Below are positions 33,840 through 45,405 of a stretch of DNA of 64,000 nucleotides, piece by piece. This DNA is from Caulobacter sp. S45. Lineage in GTDB: Bacteria > Pseudomonadota > Alphaproteobacteria > Caulobacterales > Caulobacteraceae. A program made the translations under genes and the position numbers. The notes below the pieces were generated by a model. It was not told where the DNA came from. It saw only the letters and a program-made list of their open reading frames with translations, and ran no database searches. Position 1 is the first letter of the stretch. Every line of letters begins with the position of its first letter. Where the stretch lies: the NCBI RefSeq assembly GCF_009765965.1, contig NZ_LMUL01000010.1, positions 1 through 64,000 of the forward strand. The letters are read 5' to 3'.

Positions 33840-35324
33840 ATGCTGCATCCTGTCCCCGCCTCCACCCGCGCCAAGTCACGTCATGCGTCCGAGGGGCTGG
33901 TGATTTTCGGGGGGACGGGGGACCTGGCGCTGCGGATGCTGTTCCCCTCGCTCTATTTCCTGGAAGACGAGGGGCTGCTGCCGCCGGACCTGCGGATCAT
34001 CGGCACGGCGCGCTCGGACCTCGAGGACGCGGCCTTCGCCGCCCAGGTCAAGAGCGCGGTGCAGACCCGCGCCGGCGACGACTTCTCCGACGAGACCTGG
34101 GCCCGGTTCGCGCCCCGCCTGCGCTATGCGGCGGTGGACGTGCAGGACGCGGCCGCCTTCTCGCGCCTGGGCGAGGTGCTGGAGGCTCGGCGGGCGATCT
34201 TCTATCTGTCCACCTCGCCGGCCCTGTTCGGCGCGGTGTGCCAGAACCTCCAGGTCGCGGGTCTGGTGCGCGACGACAGCCGCGTGGTGGTCGAAAAGCC
34301 GATCGGGCGGGACCTGAAGAGCTGCCAGGCGATCAACGACACCCTGGCCTCGATCTTCACCGAGGACCGCATCTTCCGGGTCGACCACTACCTGGGCAAG
34401 GAGGCGGTGCAGAACCTGTTGGCGCTGCGCTTCGCCAACACCCTGTTCGAGCCGCTGTGGAACAAGGCCAGCATCGACCACGTGCAGATCACCGTGGCCG
34501 AGACGGTCGGGGTCGAGGGGCGCTGGAGCTATTACGACGACTACGGCGCGCTGCGCGACATGGTGCAGAACCACCTGCTGCAGCTGCTGAGCCTGGTGGC
34601 GATGGAGCCGCCGGCCAGCCTGGACCCCGACTCGGTGCGCAACGAGAAGATCAAGGTGCTGCAGTCGCTGCGCCCGATCACGGGCCGCGACGTGGAGCGC
34701 AACACCGCGCGCGGCCAGTATATCGCAGGCGTCGCGGACGGCCGCTCGGCGCCCGGTTACGCCGACGAGTCCGGCGGGGACTCGAGCGAGACCGAGACCT
34801 TCGTCGCCCTGCTGGCGCACGTGGACAACTGGCGCTGGGCCGGCACGCCCTTCTACCTGCGCACCGGCAAGCGCCTGCCGGCCCGCAGCTCGGAGATCGT
34901 GATCCAGTTCCGCGAGGTGCCGCACTCCATCTTTGGCGGCGTGGACCTGATGGCCAACCGGCTGACCATCCGCCTCCAGCCGGAGGAGGAGATCTCGCTG
35001 GCGCTGATGAACAAGACGCCGAGCCTGGAGCACAACGGCATGACCCTGAAGCCGCTGTCGCTGAACCTCAGCCTCAGCCACGCCTTCAAGGACGAACGCC
35101 CGCGCCGCATCGCCTACGAGCGGCTGCTGCTGGAGGTGCTGCACGACAACCAGACCCTGTTCGTGCGCCGCGACGAGCAGGAGACCGCCTGGCGCTGGAT
35201 CGACGCCATCCGCCACGGCTGGGACCACAAGTCGACCAAGCCCTCGCCCTATCCGGCGGGCACCTGGGGTCCGTCGAGCGCCTTCGCCCTGATCGAGCGG
35301 CACGCCCACAGCTGGTGCGAATAG
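33840..35324 (+). CDS. zwf: glucose-6-phosphate 1-dehydrogenase
   Basis: Oxidises glucose-6-phosphate to 6-phosphogluconolactone, entering the Entner-Doudoroff pathway (494 aa, normal length). The dinucleotide-binding segment is [20 protein letters not shown], followed by [12 protein letters not shown] and the substrate/active-site signature [30 protein letters not shown]-type sequence (here [20 protein letters not shown]) is the second family block. It is first in zwf-edd-eda, with edd eight bases after its stop. Confidence 0.97.
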   Translation: MLHPVPASTRAKSRHASEGLVIFGGTGDLALRMLFPSLYFLEDEGLLPPDLRIIGTARSDLEDAAFAAQVKSAVQTRAGDDFSDETWARFAPRLRYAAVDVQDAAAFSRLGEVLEARRAIFYLSTSPALFGAVCQNLQVAGLVRDDSRVVVEKPIGRDLKSCQAINDTLASIFTEDRIFRVDHYLGKEAVQNLLALRFANTLFEPLWNKASIDHVQITVAETVGVEGRWSYYDDYGALRDMVQNHLLQLLSLVAMEPPASLDPDSVRNEKIKVLQSLRPITGRDVERNTARGQYIAGVADGRSAPGYADESGGDSSETETFVALLAHVDNWRWAGTPFYLRTGKRLPARSSEIVIQFREVPHSIFGGVDLMANRLTIRLQPEEEISLALMNKTPSLEHNGMTLKPLSLNLSLSHAFKDERPRRIAYERLLLEVLHDNQTLFVRRDEQETAWRWIDAIRHGWDHKSTKPSPYPAGTWGPSSAFALIERHAHSWCE

Positions 35325-35332
35325 GGGGTCAC

Positions 35333-37143
<1,811 letters not shown>

Positions 37144-37144
<1 letters not shown>

Positions 37145-37788
37145 TGAGCACGATCGCCGCCGAATACGTCATGCGGATCAGCCCGGTGATCCCGGTGCTG
37201 ACCGTCCCCGACGTGGCCCACGCCGCCCCGCTGGCCTCGGCCCTGGTGGCGGGCGGGCTGCGAGTGCTGGAGGTGACGCTGCGCACCCCCGACGCCTTGC
37301 AGGTGGTGCGCGAGATGGCCGCCGCCTGTCCCGATGCGGTGATCGGCGCCGGCACGGTGCTGAACGCCGACGCGCTGAAGCGGGCGGTGGATGCGGGGGC
37401 CAGGTTCATCGTCAGCCCCGGCCTGACTAAGGCGGTCGCCCGCGCGGCGGAGGCGGCGGGCGTGCCCCTGCTGGCCGGGGTGGCGACCGCGACCGACATC
37501 ATGCGCGGCCTCGACCTGGGCCTGACGCGGTTCAAGTTCTTCCCGGCCGAAACCTCGGGCGGCGCGCCGGCCATCGCTGCCTTTGCGGGCCCGTTCGGCG
37601 AGGTCGCCTTCTGCCCGACCGGCGGCGTCACCCTGGACAACGCGCCGCGCTATCTGGGGATGAAGAACGTGCTCTGCGTGGGCGGTAGCTGGATTTGCTC
37701 AAAGGATGCGGTGGAAGCTGGCGACTGGGCCCGGATCACCGCCCTTTCCAAGGGCGCGGCGGCGCTGGCGCGCGCGGCGGCGGGATAG
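37144..37788 (+). CDS. eda: KDPG aldolase
   Basis: Cleaves 2-keto-3-deoxy-6-phosphogluconate to pyruvate and glyceraldehyde-3-phosphate (214 aa). The active-site Glu lies in [15 protein letters not shown] and the Schiff-base Lys in [23 protein letters not shown] and [13 protein letters not shown] are the remaining family blocks. It starts within the edd stop (TGATG) and is followed by a family-2 repeat. No pgl gene is present between zwf and eda. Confidence 0.97.
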
Positions 37789-37800
37789 CGGCGGTGTAGC

Positions 37801-37950
37801 CCCTCTCCCCTTGCGGGAGAGGGAGGGGCTCAGCCTTGCTGGGAGGGTGAGGGGGCGACGGACGTTCGCCGTTGATATCGCAGCAAGACCCCTCAACCTT
37901 CCCACGCGTCTATCGACACGCGGGCCCCTTCCTTCTCCCGCAAGGGGACA
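37801..37950. repeat. family-2 intergenic repeat, copy 3
   Basis: Same orientation as copy 1: CTCTCCCCTTGCGGGAGAGG, GGGAGGGTGAGGG, CCGTTGATATCGCAGCAAGA, CCCCTCAACCTTCCCACGCG, then CCTTCTCCCGCAAGGGGA. It begins twelve bases after the eda stop. Confidence 0.85.
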
Positions 37951-38049
37951 AGGCGGTCGAGGCTTCATGGCGCTGCGCATGACCGATTTTTTAGGAAGCC
38001 AGCGTCGTCGGCGCGTCCTACTGTGTCGTCAAAATTCAATGGATCGGAC

Positions 38050-39864
38050 ATGCATAGACGCGATCTCCTCCTAGGTTCAGCGGGCGCCCTGGCGTTCGTG
38101 GCGCTCTCCCGCGCTGAGGCGCAGCCGGCGACCAGTTCCGCCTCGGCCCAGCTCAAGGCCCTGTTCGACCAGTTCATGGCCGAGGACCTGGACCACTCCC
38201 CCGAGACCGTCACCAGCCTGGGCCTCGACAAGGGCGCGCGCGCCGCCCAGAAGTTCAAGCTGGACGACGGCTCCCTGGCGGCGACCGCCGACGCCAAGCG
38301 CCGCAACGCCGAACAGCTCCGCAAGCTCATGGCGATCGACCGCGGTGCGCTGAGCGGCCAGGACGTGGTCGACTACGACAGCGTCCTCTACGTCACCGAC
38401 ATCCAGGACCAGGCCAACCGGGCGTTCAATTACGGCGGCGGTGGTTCGGGCGCGCCTTACGTGGTCAGCCAGCTCACCGGCGCCTACCAGAGCGTGCCGG
38501 ACTTCCTGGACAGCCAGCACACCGTCGAGACCAAGGCCGACGTCGACGCCTACCTCTCGCGCCTGGAGGGCTTCGCCGTCGCCGTGGACCAGGACAGCGA
38601 GCAGGTCCGCCATGACATCGGCCTGGGCGTGTTCCCGCCCGACTTCATCCTCGACAAGACCCTGATCCAGCTCAAGGCCCTGCGCGACGCCACCCCGGAC
38701 AAGTCCAACCTGGTGCAGTCGCTGGTCCGCCGCGCCAAGGACAAGCACATCCCCGGCGACTACGCCGACGTGGCCGCCCGCATCTATACCGGTAAGGTGC
38801 AGCCGGCGCTGGACCGCCAGATCGCCATGATGTCAGACCTGCGCGGCCATGCGGTGCATGACGCCGGGATCGCCCGCCTGCCCCAGGGCGAGGCCTATTA
38901 CCGCCTGTCGCTGCAGAACTGGACCACCACCGACGGCGACCCGGCCGATATCCACAAGACCGGCCTGGAGCTGGTGGCGGACTACAGCGCCCAGATCGAC
39001 GCCATCCTCAAGTCGCGCGGCATGAGCCAGGGCACGGTGGGCGAGCGTCTGCGCGCCCTCTACGACGACCCGCAGTATCGCTATCCGAACACCGACGAGG
39101 GCAAGGTCAAGCTGATCGCCGACCTCAACGTCAAGGTGAGCGAGGTCCAGGCCAAGCTGCCCCAGTGGTTCAAGACCCTGCCCAAGGCCAAGCTGGACAT
39201 CCGTCGCGTGCCCAAGGCCACCGAGGCCGGCGCGCCGGGCGGCTATTACCAGAACGGGTCGCTGGATGGCTCGCGGCCGGGCGCCTACTACATCAACCTG
39301 CGCGACACCGCCGAGACGCCGAGCTGGGTGCTGCCCACGCTGACCTTCCACGAGGGCATTCCGGGCCACCATCTCCAGCTGTCGCTGGCGCAGGAAGCCA
39401 CCCTGCCCACGATCCGCAAGATCCAGTTCTTCTCCGGCTACGGCGAAGGCTGGGCGCTCTACGCCGAGAACCTGGCGGTCGAGATGGGGATGTACGCGGA
39501 CGACCCTCTCGGCCACGTCGGTCAGCTCCACGACGCCATGTTCCGGGCGGTGCGCCTGGTGGTCGACACCGGCCTGCATTCGCAGGGCTGGAGCCGCGAG
39601 AAGGCGATCCGCTATGCCGTGGACGCGCTGGGCGACCAGGACGCCACCCTGACCACCGAGGTGGAGCGCTACTGCGTGTGGCCGGGCCAGGCGTGCAGCT
39701 ACATGCTGGGCAAGCTGGAGTGGCTGCGCCTGCGCCAGAAGGCCAAGGACGCGATGGGCGACCGGTTCGACATCCACACCTTCCACGACGCGGGCCTGCT
39801 GTCGGGCGCCATGCCGCTGGCGGTGCTGGACCGGCGGATCGAGACCTACATCCAGCAGGGCTGA
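38050..39864 (+). CDS. DUF885-family exported protein (predicted metallohydrolase)
   Basis: A 604-aa protein with a twin-arginine-like signal (HRRDLLLGSAGALAFVALSR, cleavage near AEA-Q). The DUF885 domain covers nearly the whole mature chain and contains the zinc-protease-like signature TFHEGIPGHHLQLSLAQ with a downstream GEGWALYAENLAVEMG that can supply the third ligand. The family is predicted to be peptidases or carboxypeptidase-like enzymes; activity is not established. The ATG was chosen at the RR signal, nine codons inside the longest frame. Confidence 0.88.
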   Translation: MHRRDLLLGSAGALAFVALSRAEAQPATSSASAQLKALFDQFMAEDLDHSPETVTSLGLDKGARAAQKFKLDDGSLAATADAKRRNAEQLRKLMAIDRGALSGQDVVDYDSVLYVTDIQDQANRAFNYGGGGSGAPYVVSQLTGAYQSVPDFLDSQHTVETKADVDAYLSRLEGFAVAVDQDSEQVRHDIGLGVFPPDFILDKTLIQLKALRDATPDKSNLVQSLVRRAKDKHIPGDYADVAARIYTGKVQPALDRQIAMMSDLRGHAVHDAGIARLPQGEAYYRLSLQNWTTTDGDPADIHKTGLELVADYSAQIDAILKSRGMSQGTVGERLRALYDDPQYRYPNTDEGKVKLIADLNVKVSEVQAKLPQWFKTLPKAKLDIRRVPKATEAGAPGGYYQNGSLDGSRPGAYYINLRDTAETPSWVLPTLTFHEGIPGHHLQLSLAQEATLPTIRKIQFFSGYGEGWALYAENLAVEMGMYADDPLGHVGQLHDAMFRAVRLVVDTGLHSQGWSREKAIRYAVDALGDQDATLTTEVERYCVWPGQACSYMLGKLEWLRLRQKAKDAMGDRFDIHTFHDAGLLSGAMPLAVLDRRIETYIQQG

Positions 39865-39870
39865 CGTCGC

Positions 39871-40884
39871 TTACTGGGCGGGATCGGGTGCGGCGGTTTC
39901 CAACTCGGGAGCCGTCGCGCGCGGCCATTTGCCGATCATGATGCGCTCCATCTTGTAGCCCATCTCGGCGCGCTGCTGGTTGTAGTTACCCATATCGCCG
40001 GTGGCGTAGAGTGAATACAGGAACGCCCAGTCGCGCTTGGTCAGGTCTCTGTAATAGGGGCGTCCCGCCGCGCGATCGGCGAATATCGACAGCACGCTCG
40101 GCGCGTCGCCGACGTTGGGAACGGTCTTGATCCGGGCGAGGGTCACCATGCTGATGTAGGAGCCGACCGCTTCCATCGGCAGGCCCTTCAGCTGAGCGCC
40201 GTCGACGATGACCAGCGCGAAGCTGAAGTTGTCGCGGAGCCCCTTCAGGCTGGCCATTGGGTCATAAAGGTGCACCACGCCGCCCAGGCTGGTCTGGTTG
40301 GCGCTGCCCACATCCAGGCTGGCCGACGTCGATCCCGCGCCCGGATCGTCGGAGCTGTAGGGCTCCGCCTGCATCCACCAGCGCACGGGTTCCTTGGAGG
40401 TGAGGAAGGCCTCGATCTTGTTGCGATCCGGCAGCCAGGTGTGGCCCTCCATGTCGATATCGTCGAACATCAGCGACGCCTTGCGCCGGAACTTCAGCGC
40501 CAGCGCGTCGGGCTTGTCGCTGAAGGCCACGACGAGGTTGGGTTGGCACTTGCCCGACGCCTTCTGGATGCCGAGGCGACCGGCGGTGTCCAGGATGCGG
40601 CGTTCGACATAGGCCGCCTGCGTGGCCTCCAGGCCGGCGACCCGCAAGCAGATGGAGCCGGACCAGACCGCCAACTCACCATGTTGGGAGGGCTGGGCGA
40701 TGTCGTCGATATAGGCGTTCATCGACTTCTGCCGAGGCCGCGTCACGGTGATGCCGGGGACGGTGACGTTGACGCCCGGCCTGGACGGCGTGTCTTGAAT
40801 GCGGGCGGACGCGGGATGGGTTGTCGCCAGGAGGTCTAGCAGAGCGGCCCCGAACCCCAAGACACCCGAACGTCGCCAACGCAT
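39871..40884 (-). CDS. exported protein of unknown function
   Basis: A 337-aa protein with a signal peptide (RRSGVLGFGAALLDLLATTH, cleavage near ASA-R). The mature chain has PGITVTRPRQKSMNAYIDDI, two cysteines about 45 residues apart (SICLRVAG and GKCQPNLVVAF), and a helical C-terminal half with LTKRDWAFLYSLYATGDMGN. I recall similar unnamed proteins in Caulobacteraceae (often in several paralogs) but no function. It converges with the DUF885 gene after six bases. Confidence 0.72.
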   Translation of the reverse strand: MRWRRSGVLGFGAALLDLLATTHPASARIQDTPSRPGVNVTVPGITVTRPRQKSMNAYIDDIAQPSQHGELAVWSGSICLRVAGLEATQAAYVERRILDTAGRLGIQKASGKCQPNLVVAFSDKPDALALKFRRKASLMFDDIDMEGHTWLPDRNKIEAFLTSKEPVRWWMQAEPYSSDDPGAGSTSASLDVGSANQTSLGGVVHLYDPMASLKGLRDNFSFALVIVDGAQLKGLPMEAVGSYISMVTLARIKTVPNVGDAPSVLSIFADRAAGRPYYRDLTKRDWAFLYSLYATGDMGNYNQQRAEMGYKMERIMIGKWPRATAPELETAAPDPAQ

Positions 40885-41004
40885 CGGCTCATCCTCCGGT
40901 AGATAGACGTCGTAAGACTATGCCTGCGCGTCGTCTCCGGCAAATGACGAAGTCTTGCAGCTCAGACGCGAAGACGCCAGGCTCGCAATCCCGCGAGGGC
41001 CGCC

Positions 41005-41595
41005 CTAGTTGGCGCGCTTGGCGGCGATGGAGATGTTCACCTGCACCTTGAGCGCCACGGTGTCGCCGCCCTTGAACTGGCCCTGGCCGACGCCGAATAC
41101 GCTGCGGTCGATGGGCAGCGAGCCGGTCATCTTCGCGGTGGGGCCGTTGATAGCCAGGGTGAAGGGCAGGCTGACCGGGCGAGTGACGTTGCGGATGGTC
41201 AGGTCGCCCTGGGCCACATAACGGCCGGGGCCGGCGGCGACGATCTTGTGGCTGACGAAGGTCGCGCGGGGGAAGGCTTTGACCGAGAACCAGTCGGCGG
41301 TGGGCATGGCCTCGTCGCGGGACTGGTCGCCGGTCTTGGCCGAGGCGGTGTCGATCACGGCGGTCACGTGGGAGGCGGCCAGGTTGGCGGGATCGAAGGC
41401 GATCTGAGCGTCCCAGCGGCCGAAGCCGCCGTTGAACGCCTGGCCGCTCATGGCGCCGGTGAAGCCCAGGCGCGAGGCGGCCTTGTCGACGCTCCAGGTC
41501 GGGACGGGGGCGGCGACGGCGGGCAGGGCGACGAGCGCCAGGCTGGCGGCGGCCATGGGGACGGTCAGGGTGGCGGCGAGAAGGTGGGAACGCAT
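41005..41595 (-). CDS. YceI-family periplasmic protein
   Basis: A 196-aa lipocalin-like protein with a signal peptide (HLLAATLTVPMAAASLALVA). YceI blocks are visible: TWSVDKAASRLGFTG, FGRWDAQIAFDP, SHVTAVIDTAS, ATFVSHKIVAAG, and DLTIRNVTRPVSLPFTLAI. YceI proteins bind polyprenyl lipids such as octaprenyl-pyrophosphate amides or quinone-like molecules. It ends the minus-strand series YceI-cytochrome b561-YceI; its start is two bases after the cytochrome gene stop. Confidence 0.93.
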   Translation of the reverse strand: MRSHLLAATLTVPMAAASLALVALPAVAAPVPTWSVDKAASRLGFTGAMSGQAFNGGFGRWDAQIAFDPANLAASHVTAVIDTASAKTGDQSRDEAMPTADWFSVKAFPRATFVSHKIVAAGPGRYVAQGDLTIRNVTRPVSLPFTLAINGPTAKMTGSLPIDRSVFGVGQGQFKGGDTVALKVQVNISIAAKRAN

Positions 41596-41597
41596 GA

Positions 41598-42182
41598 TCA
41601 GGACTCCGATGTGAGAGGCGCGCGACGGGCGAGCGGCAGCATGCGGCCGAGCACGGGATCGCGATCCAGGAACTGATGTTTGACCACGGCGCCGAGATGC
41701 AGCGCCAACAGTCCGAGCGAGCCCCAGGCCAGGACCACATGGGTCAGGTCGAAGGCGTGGTTCACGCTGGCCTTGGGTCCGGCGGCGAGGTCGTGGACGC
41801 CGGGGAAATGGGGCCAGGGGATGGTGTGGTACAGCAGGGTAGGGATGTTCAGCGGGCTGGTGGACACCACGATCCAGCCGCTGAGCGGCATGCCGATCAT
41901 GATTACGTAGAAGCCCCAGTGCACGGCGTGGGCGGCGGCCTTCTCCCAGGGCTTCAGGGTCGAGGGTTGCGGCGGGGGCGGGTTCATCAGCCGCCAGGCG
42001 AGGCGCGCCAGGCTGAAGACCAGGATGGTGATCCCGACCGACTTGTGCAGCTGGAAGATGTTGAACTTCGCCAAGCCGTTCACGAAGCCCATGCGGAAGC
42101 CGAGGTACAGGTTGGTCACGATCAGGGCGGCGATCAGCCAGTGCAGCAGGATCGCGACCGTCGAATAGCGTGTGTGGGCCAT
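41598..42182 (-). CDS. cytochrome b561 (four-helix di-heme b)
   Basis: A 194-aa inner-membrane cytochrome b of the YodB/CybB type with four helices. Candidate heme ligands are in LLHWLIAALIVTNL (helix 1), QLHKSVGITILV (helix 2), AHAVHWGFYVIMIGMPLSGW (helix 3) and LALHLGAVVKHQFL (helix 4). Such proteins transfer electrons from quinol to periplasmic acceptors or superoxide. It is flanked on both sides by YceI genes in the same orientation; a hairpin lies between it and the upstream YceI. Confidence 0.93.
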   Translation of the reverse strand: MAHTRYSTVAILLHWLIAALIVTNLYLGFRMGFVNGLAKFNIFQLHKSVGITILVFSLARLAWRLMNPPPPQPSTLKPWEKAAAHAVHWGFYVIMIGMPLSGWIVVSTSPLNIPTLLYHTIPWPHFPGVHDLAAGPKASVNHAFDLTHVVLAWGSLGLLALHLGAVVKHQFLDRDPVLGRMLPLARRAPLTSES

Positions 42183-42202
42183 GTTCGATTCTCTACATGG
42201 AA

Positions 42203-42231
42203 AAGGCCCGACGCGGAAAACGCCGGGCCTT
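42203..42231 (-). terminator. hairpin between yceI and cytochrome b561 genes
   Basis: AAGGCCCG (42203-42210) pairs with CGGGCCTT (42224-42231) with a 13-base loop partly able to pair further; on the minus strand it is followed by TTCC. It lies eight bases after the stop of the upstream YceI gene and could partially terminate or stabilise its message. Confidence 0.6.
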
Positions 42232-42239
42232 CGCGTCCC

Positions 42240-42857
42240 TTAGGAGGCCTTCTTGTGGAAGGCCGCATTGATGGTCAGGTGCACCTCGTCGCTGACCAGC
42301 GGCACGTACTTGGTCACGCCGAACTCGGCGCGCTTGATCTCGCCCGAGACCTCGAAGCCGGCGGTGTAGCTTTTGTCGAGCGGGTTCATGCCGGCCCCGA
42401 TGAAGCGGGCCTTCAGCACCACCGGGCGGGTGACGCCGTGCAGGGTCAGCTCGCCCGCCACATTGGCGGTGGACGGGCCGGTCTGGGTGATCTTGGTCGA
42501 GTGGAAGGTCATGGCCGGATACTTGGTGGCGTCGAGCCAGTCGCCGCTGCGCAGTTCGTCGTTGAGCGTGGTGTTGGTGGTGGTCACGGTCTCGACCGGG
42601 ACGCTGACGTTGAGTTCGGTGGCCGCCAGGGTCTTGGGATCGAGCTTCAGTTCGCCGGTGGCCTTGGAGAACACGCCGGAAAAGTTGCTGAAGCCGAGGT
42701 GGGAAACGGTGAACATCACCTGGGTATGGTTGCCTTCGACGACGTAGGCTCCGCCCTGGACGGCGGCGGGGTTGGGGTTGGCGGGGCTCTGGGCCTGGGC
42801 GGCGGCGCCCAGCAGCAGGCTGGCGGCGAAGGCCAGCGGCATCATGATCTTGGTCAT
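42240..42857 (-). CDS. YceI-family periplasmic protein
   Basis: A 205-aa second YceI paralog with signal peptide (TKIMMPLAFAASLLLGAAAQ) and a full lipocalin-like domain: AYVVEGNHTQVMFTVSHLGF, FSGVFSKATGELKLDP, DWLDATKYPAMTFHSTKI, GELTLHGVTRPVVLKARF and AEFGVTKYVPLVSDEVHLTI. It is closer to the classic E. coli-type YceI than the 41005 paralog. AGGACC precedes the ATG. It is first in the YceI-cytochrome b561-YceI series. Confidence 0.95.
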   Translation of the reverse strand: MTKIMMPLAFAASLLLGAAAQAQSPANPNPAAVQGGAYVVEGNHTQVMFTVSHLGFSNFSGVFSKATGELKLDPKTLAATELNVSVPVETVTTTNTTLNDELRSGDWLDATKYPAMTFHSTKITQTGPSTANVAGELTLHGVTRPVVLKARFIGAGMNPLDKSYTAGFEVSGEIKRAEFGVTKYVPLVSDEVHLTINAAFHKKAS

Positions 42858-42939
42858 GGAAGGTCCTGTCTCGGTCGGTTCGCGGATTGCGAGGAAAAGG
42901 GGCCGCGGCGCCTCGCGGGCGCCGCCGGGTTTCAAAGGA

Positions 42940-43539
42940 TCAGCCGAACAGCTTGGTGGCGATCTCGGCCACGTGCTTGCCCTGGAAGCGGGCGCCGGCC
43001 AGTTCGCTCTCGCTGGGTTGGCGCGAGCCGTCGCCGTCGGCCATGGTGGTCGCGCCATAGGGTGAGCCGCCCTTGACGACGTCCACGCCCATCTGCCCGC
43101 CGAAGCTGTAGGGCAGGCCGACGACCACGAAGCCGAAGTGCAGCATGTTGGTGATCATGGAGAACAGGGTGGTCTCCTGGCCGCCGTGCTGGCTGGCGGT
43201 GGAGGTGAAGGCCGAGCCGACCTTGCCGTTCAGCACGCCGCGCATCCACAGGCCGCCGGCCTGGTCGAGGAAGGCCGCCATCTGCGAGCTGATCCGCCCG
43301 AAGCGGGTGCCCGTGCCCAGGATGATGGCGTCGTAGTGCTCGAGGTCGGCGATGGTCGCGACCGGGGCGGCCTGGTCGAGCTTGAAGTGGGCGGCCTTGG
43401 CGACTTCGAGCGGGGCGGTCTCGGGGACGCGCTTGATGTCGACCTGGGCGCCGGCTTCCCGCGCGCCGGCGGCGATCGCCTCGGCCATCGTCTCGATGTG
43501 GCCGTAGCTGGAGTAGTAGAGCACGAGAACCTTGGCCAT
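42940..43539 (-). CDS. wrbA: NAD(P)H:quinone oxidoreductase WrbA
   Basis: Flavodoxin-like FMN enzyme doing two-electron reduction of quinones in the cytoplasm (199 aa, normal length). Blocks: [20 protein letters not shown] (FMN phosphate loop), [20 protein letters not shown], and [26 protein letters not shown] lies just before the ATG. It is downstream of the pirin gene on the same strand, separated by a strong terminator, and a LysR regulator diverges from pirin. Confidence 0.96.
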   Translation of the reverse strand: MAKVLVLYYSSYGHIETMAEAIAAGAREAGAQVDIKRVPETAPLEVAKAAHFKLDQAAPVATIADLEHYDAIILGTGTRFGRISSQMAAFLDQAGGLWMRGVLNGKVGSAFTSTASQHGGQETTLFSMITNMLHFGFVVVGLPYSFGGQMGVDVVKGGSPYGATTMADGDGSRQPSESELAGARFQGKHVAEIATKLFG

Positions 43540-43587
43540 CTGGGCCTCCTGATTTTGCGGTTCGAGGGGGAGTGGTTGAAGAAAAGT

Positions 43588-43616
43588 GCAGCCCCGGACG
43601 CATGGTCCGGGGCTGC
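43588..43616 (-). terminator. intrinsic terminator after the pirin gene
   Basis: A perfect 12-bp stem GCAGCCCCGGAC/GTCCGGGGCTGC with a 5-base loop; on the minus strand it is followed by ACTTTTCTTC. It separates the pirin gene from wrbA. Confidence 0.88.
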
Positions 43617-43621
43617 GTTGG

Positions 43622-44320
43622 TCAGGCTGCGTCGACGAGAACAAGCTCCGCGTCGTCGATCGCGGTCACAGTCAGCACCGCTTCCTCGCGGATCGCGGCG
43701 CCGTCGCGGGTGTTCAGCCGCACGCCGTTGACCTCGACCGAGCCCTTGGCTGGCACGAGATAACCGCGACGGTCGGCCCCGAGGGCGTATTCAGTGGTCT
43801 CGCCGGCCTTCAGCGTGGCGCCCAGCACCCGCGCGTCGGTGCGGATGGGCAGGACGTCCTTGTCTTCGGGGAAGCCGCTGGCCAGGGGCACGAACCGGCC
43901 CGACCGCTCGCCCTTGGGGAAGGGACGCGCACCCCAGCAGGGCGGACCGCCGCGCTGGGTCGGCTCGATCCAGATCTGGAACAGGCGCGTGGTGTCCTTC
44001 TCCAGGTTGTACTCGGAGTGGCGGATGCCGGTGCCGGCGCTCATCACCTGGACGTCGCCGGCCTCGGTGCGGCCGGTGTTGCCCAGGCTGTCCTGGTGGG
44101 TGATCGCCCCCTCGCGGACATAGGTGATGATCTCCATGTCGGAGTGGGGATGGGGTGGGAAGCCTGTGCCGGGGGCGATGGCGTCGTCGTTCCACACCCG
44201 AAGCTGGCCCCAGTCCATCCGCTGGGGATCGTAGAAGTTGGCGAACGAGAAGTGGTGCTTGGCGTCGAGCCAGCCGTGATTGGCGCCGCCGAGGCGCTCG
44301 AAGGGTCGGCGTTCGATCAT
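43622..44320 (-). CDS. pirin-family protein
   Basis: A bicupin of the YhhW/pirin type (232 aa), several members of which are quercetin dioxygenase-like. The N-terminal cupin shows [20 protein letters not shown] and THQDSLGN, with the metal-binding histidines; [12 protein letters not shown] completes the set. The shorter C-terminal cupin follows. AGGAG eight bases before the ATG fixes the start, well inside a longer open frame. It diverges from a LysR gene with a 118-bp gap, the usual arrangement for LysR control. Confidence 0.95.
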   Translation of the reverse strand: MIERRPFERLGGANHGWLDAKHHFSFANFYDPQRMDWGQLRVWNDDAIAPGTGFPPHPHSDMEIITYVREGAITHQDSLGNTGRTEAGDVQVMSAGTGIRHSEYNLEKDTTRLFQIWIEPTQRGGPPCWGARPFPKGERSGRFVPLASGFPEDKDVLPIRTDARVLGATLKAGETTEYALGADRRGYLVPAKGSVEVNGVRLNTRDGAAIREEAVLTVTAIDDAELVLVDAA

Positions 44321-44438
44321 GATCGATCTCCTAACCGGGGAGGGACGCCAGGGTGGCGTCCCGTTCGAGGAGGAAGATGGGCGCTTGCCCTTCGCAAGAA
44401 AATAGAAATGATGGAAATCTACTGTTGCCGGAGTTTGC

Positions 44439-45386
44439 ATGTCGCGCTTGCCGGATTTCGAAGCCTGGGCCGTGTTCGCCAAGGTGGCCGAGACGGGATC
44501 GTTCGCCCGCGCCGCCGAGGAACTGGGCCTGTCCAAGCCGACGGTGTCCAAGGCGTTGGGTCGCCTGGAGGAGCGGCTGGGCACGGCGTTGTTCCATCGC
44601 ACCTCGCGTCGCCTGTCGCTGACCGGCAGCGGCCGCGCCTCGCTGGAGCGGGCCTCGCGCATCCTGGACGACGGGGAGGCGGTGGAGGCGGAAGCCGCCG
44701 CCCAGTCCTCAACCCCGCGCGGTCTCGTGCGCATGGCTGCGCCGATGTCCTTCGGCATCGAGCACCTGGGTCCCGTCCTGCCCGCCTTCTTCGCCCTGTA
44801 TCCTCAGGTCTCGCTCGAGATCAGCCTCAGCGACCAGCGGGTGGACCTGGTGACCGAGGGGTTCGACCTGGCGCTGCGGATCGGGCAGCTCAACGATTCC
44901 AGCCTGCTGGCGCGGCGCCTTTGCGCGGTGCGGATATTGATGGTCGGCGCGCCGGCCTATTTCGAGCGGCATGGGCGGCCGAGCCATCCGCGCGACTTGG
45001 CCGGTCACGTCGGGTTTGGCTACACCTATGGTTCCAGCGCCGACGCCTGGCGGTTCCATCACCCGCTCGAGGGGGACTACAGCATCGCCGTGCCCCAGAT
45101 CCTCAAGACCAACAACGCCGACGTGCTGCGCGCCTCGCTGCTGGCGGGGCTGGCGATCGCGTTCCAGCCGGAGTTCCTGGTCTGGCGCGAACTGGAGGAT
45201 GGGCGGCTGGACTCGGTGCTGGAAGACTGGATGCCCCAGGGCCACGCCATCCACATTGTCACCCCGCCCAGCCCGCTGCGTCCGGCCAGGGTCCAGGTCC
45301 TGATCGATTTCCTGGCCAGCCGCTTTTCGAACGCTCCGCCCTGGGCGGCGGGGAGCGATTGCGAGAAGGTCGGATTTCGTGACTGA
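44439..45386 (+). CDS. LysR-family transcriptional regulator
   Basis: A 315-aa LysR-type regulator with an N-terminal winged helix-turn-helix (residues about 3-62: [20 protein letters not shown], then [20 protein letters not shown]) and a substrate-binding effector domain starting near residue 90 ([16 protein letters not shown]). It resembles the CrgA/DmlR-like subgroup linked to quinone or electrophile stress. It is divergent from the pirin gene, which it most likely controls, perhaps with wrbA. Its stop overlaps a possible GTG start of the ROK gene. Confidence 0.94.
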   Translation: MSRLPDFEAWAVFAKVAETGSFARAAEELGLSKPTVSKALGRLEERLGTALFHRTSRRLSLTGSGRASLERASRILDDGEAVEAEAAAQSSTPRGLVRMAAPMSFGIEHLGPVLPAFFALYPQVSLEISLSDQRVDLVTEGFDLALRIGQLNDSSLLARRLCAVRILMVGAPAYFERHGRPSHPRDLAGHVGFGYTYGSSADAWRFHHPLEGDYSIAVPQILKTNNADVLRASLLAGLAIAFQPEFLVWRELEDGRLDSVLEDWMPQGHAIHIVTPPSPLRPARVQVLIDFLASRFSNAPPWAAGSDCEKVGFRD

Positions 45387-45405
45387 CAACCGGGCAGGTT
45401 CATCC

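Noticed and set aside
34238-35332. Open upstream extension of edd through zwf in another frame
   Set aside because: The stretch overlaps zwf and is Arg/Pro/Ala-rich nonsense; edd starts at 35333 with a ribosome binding site.
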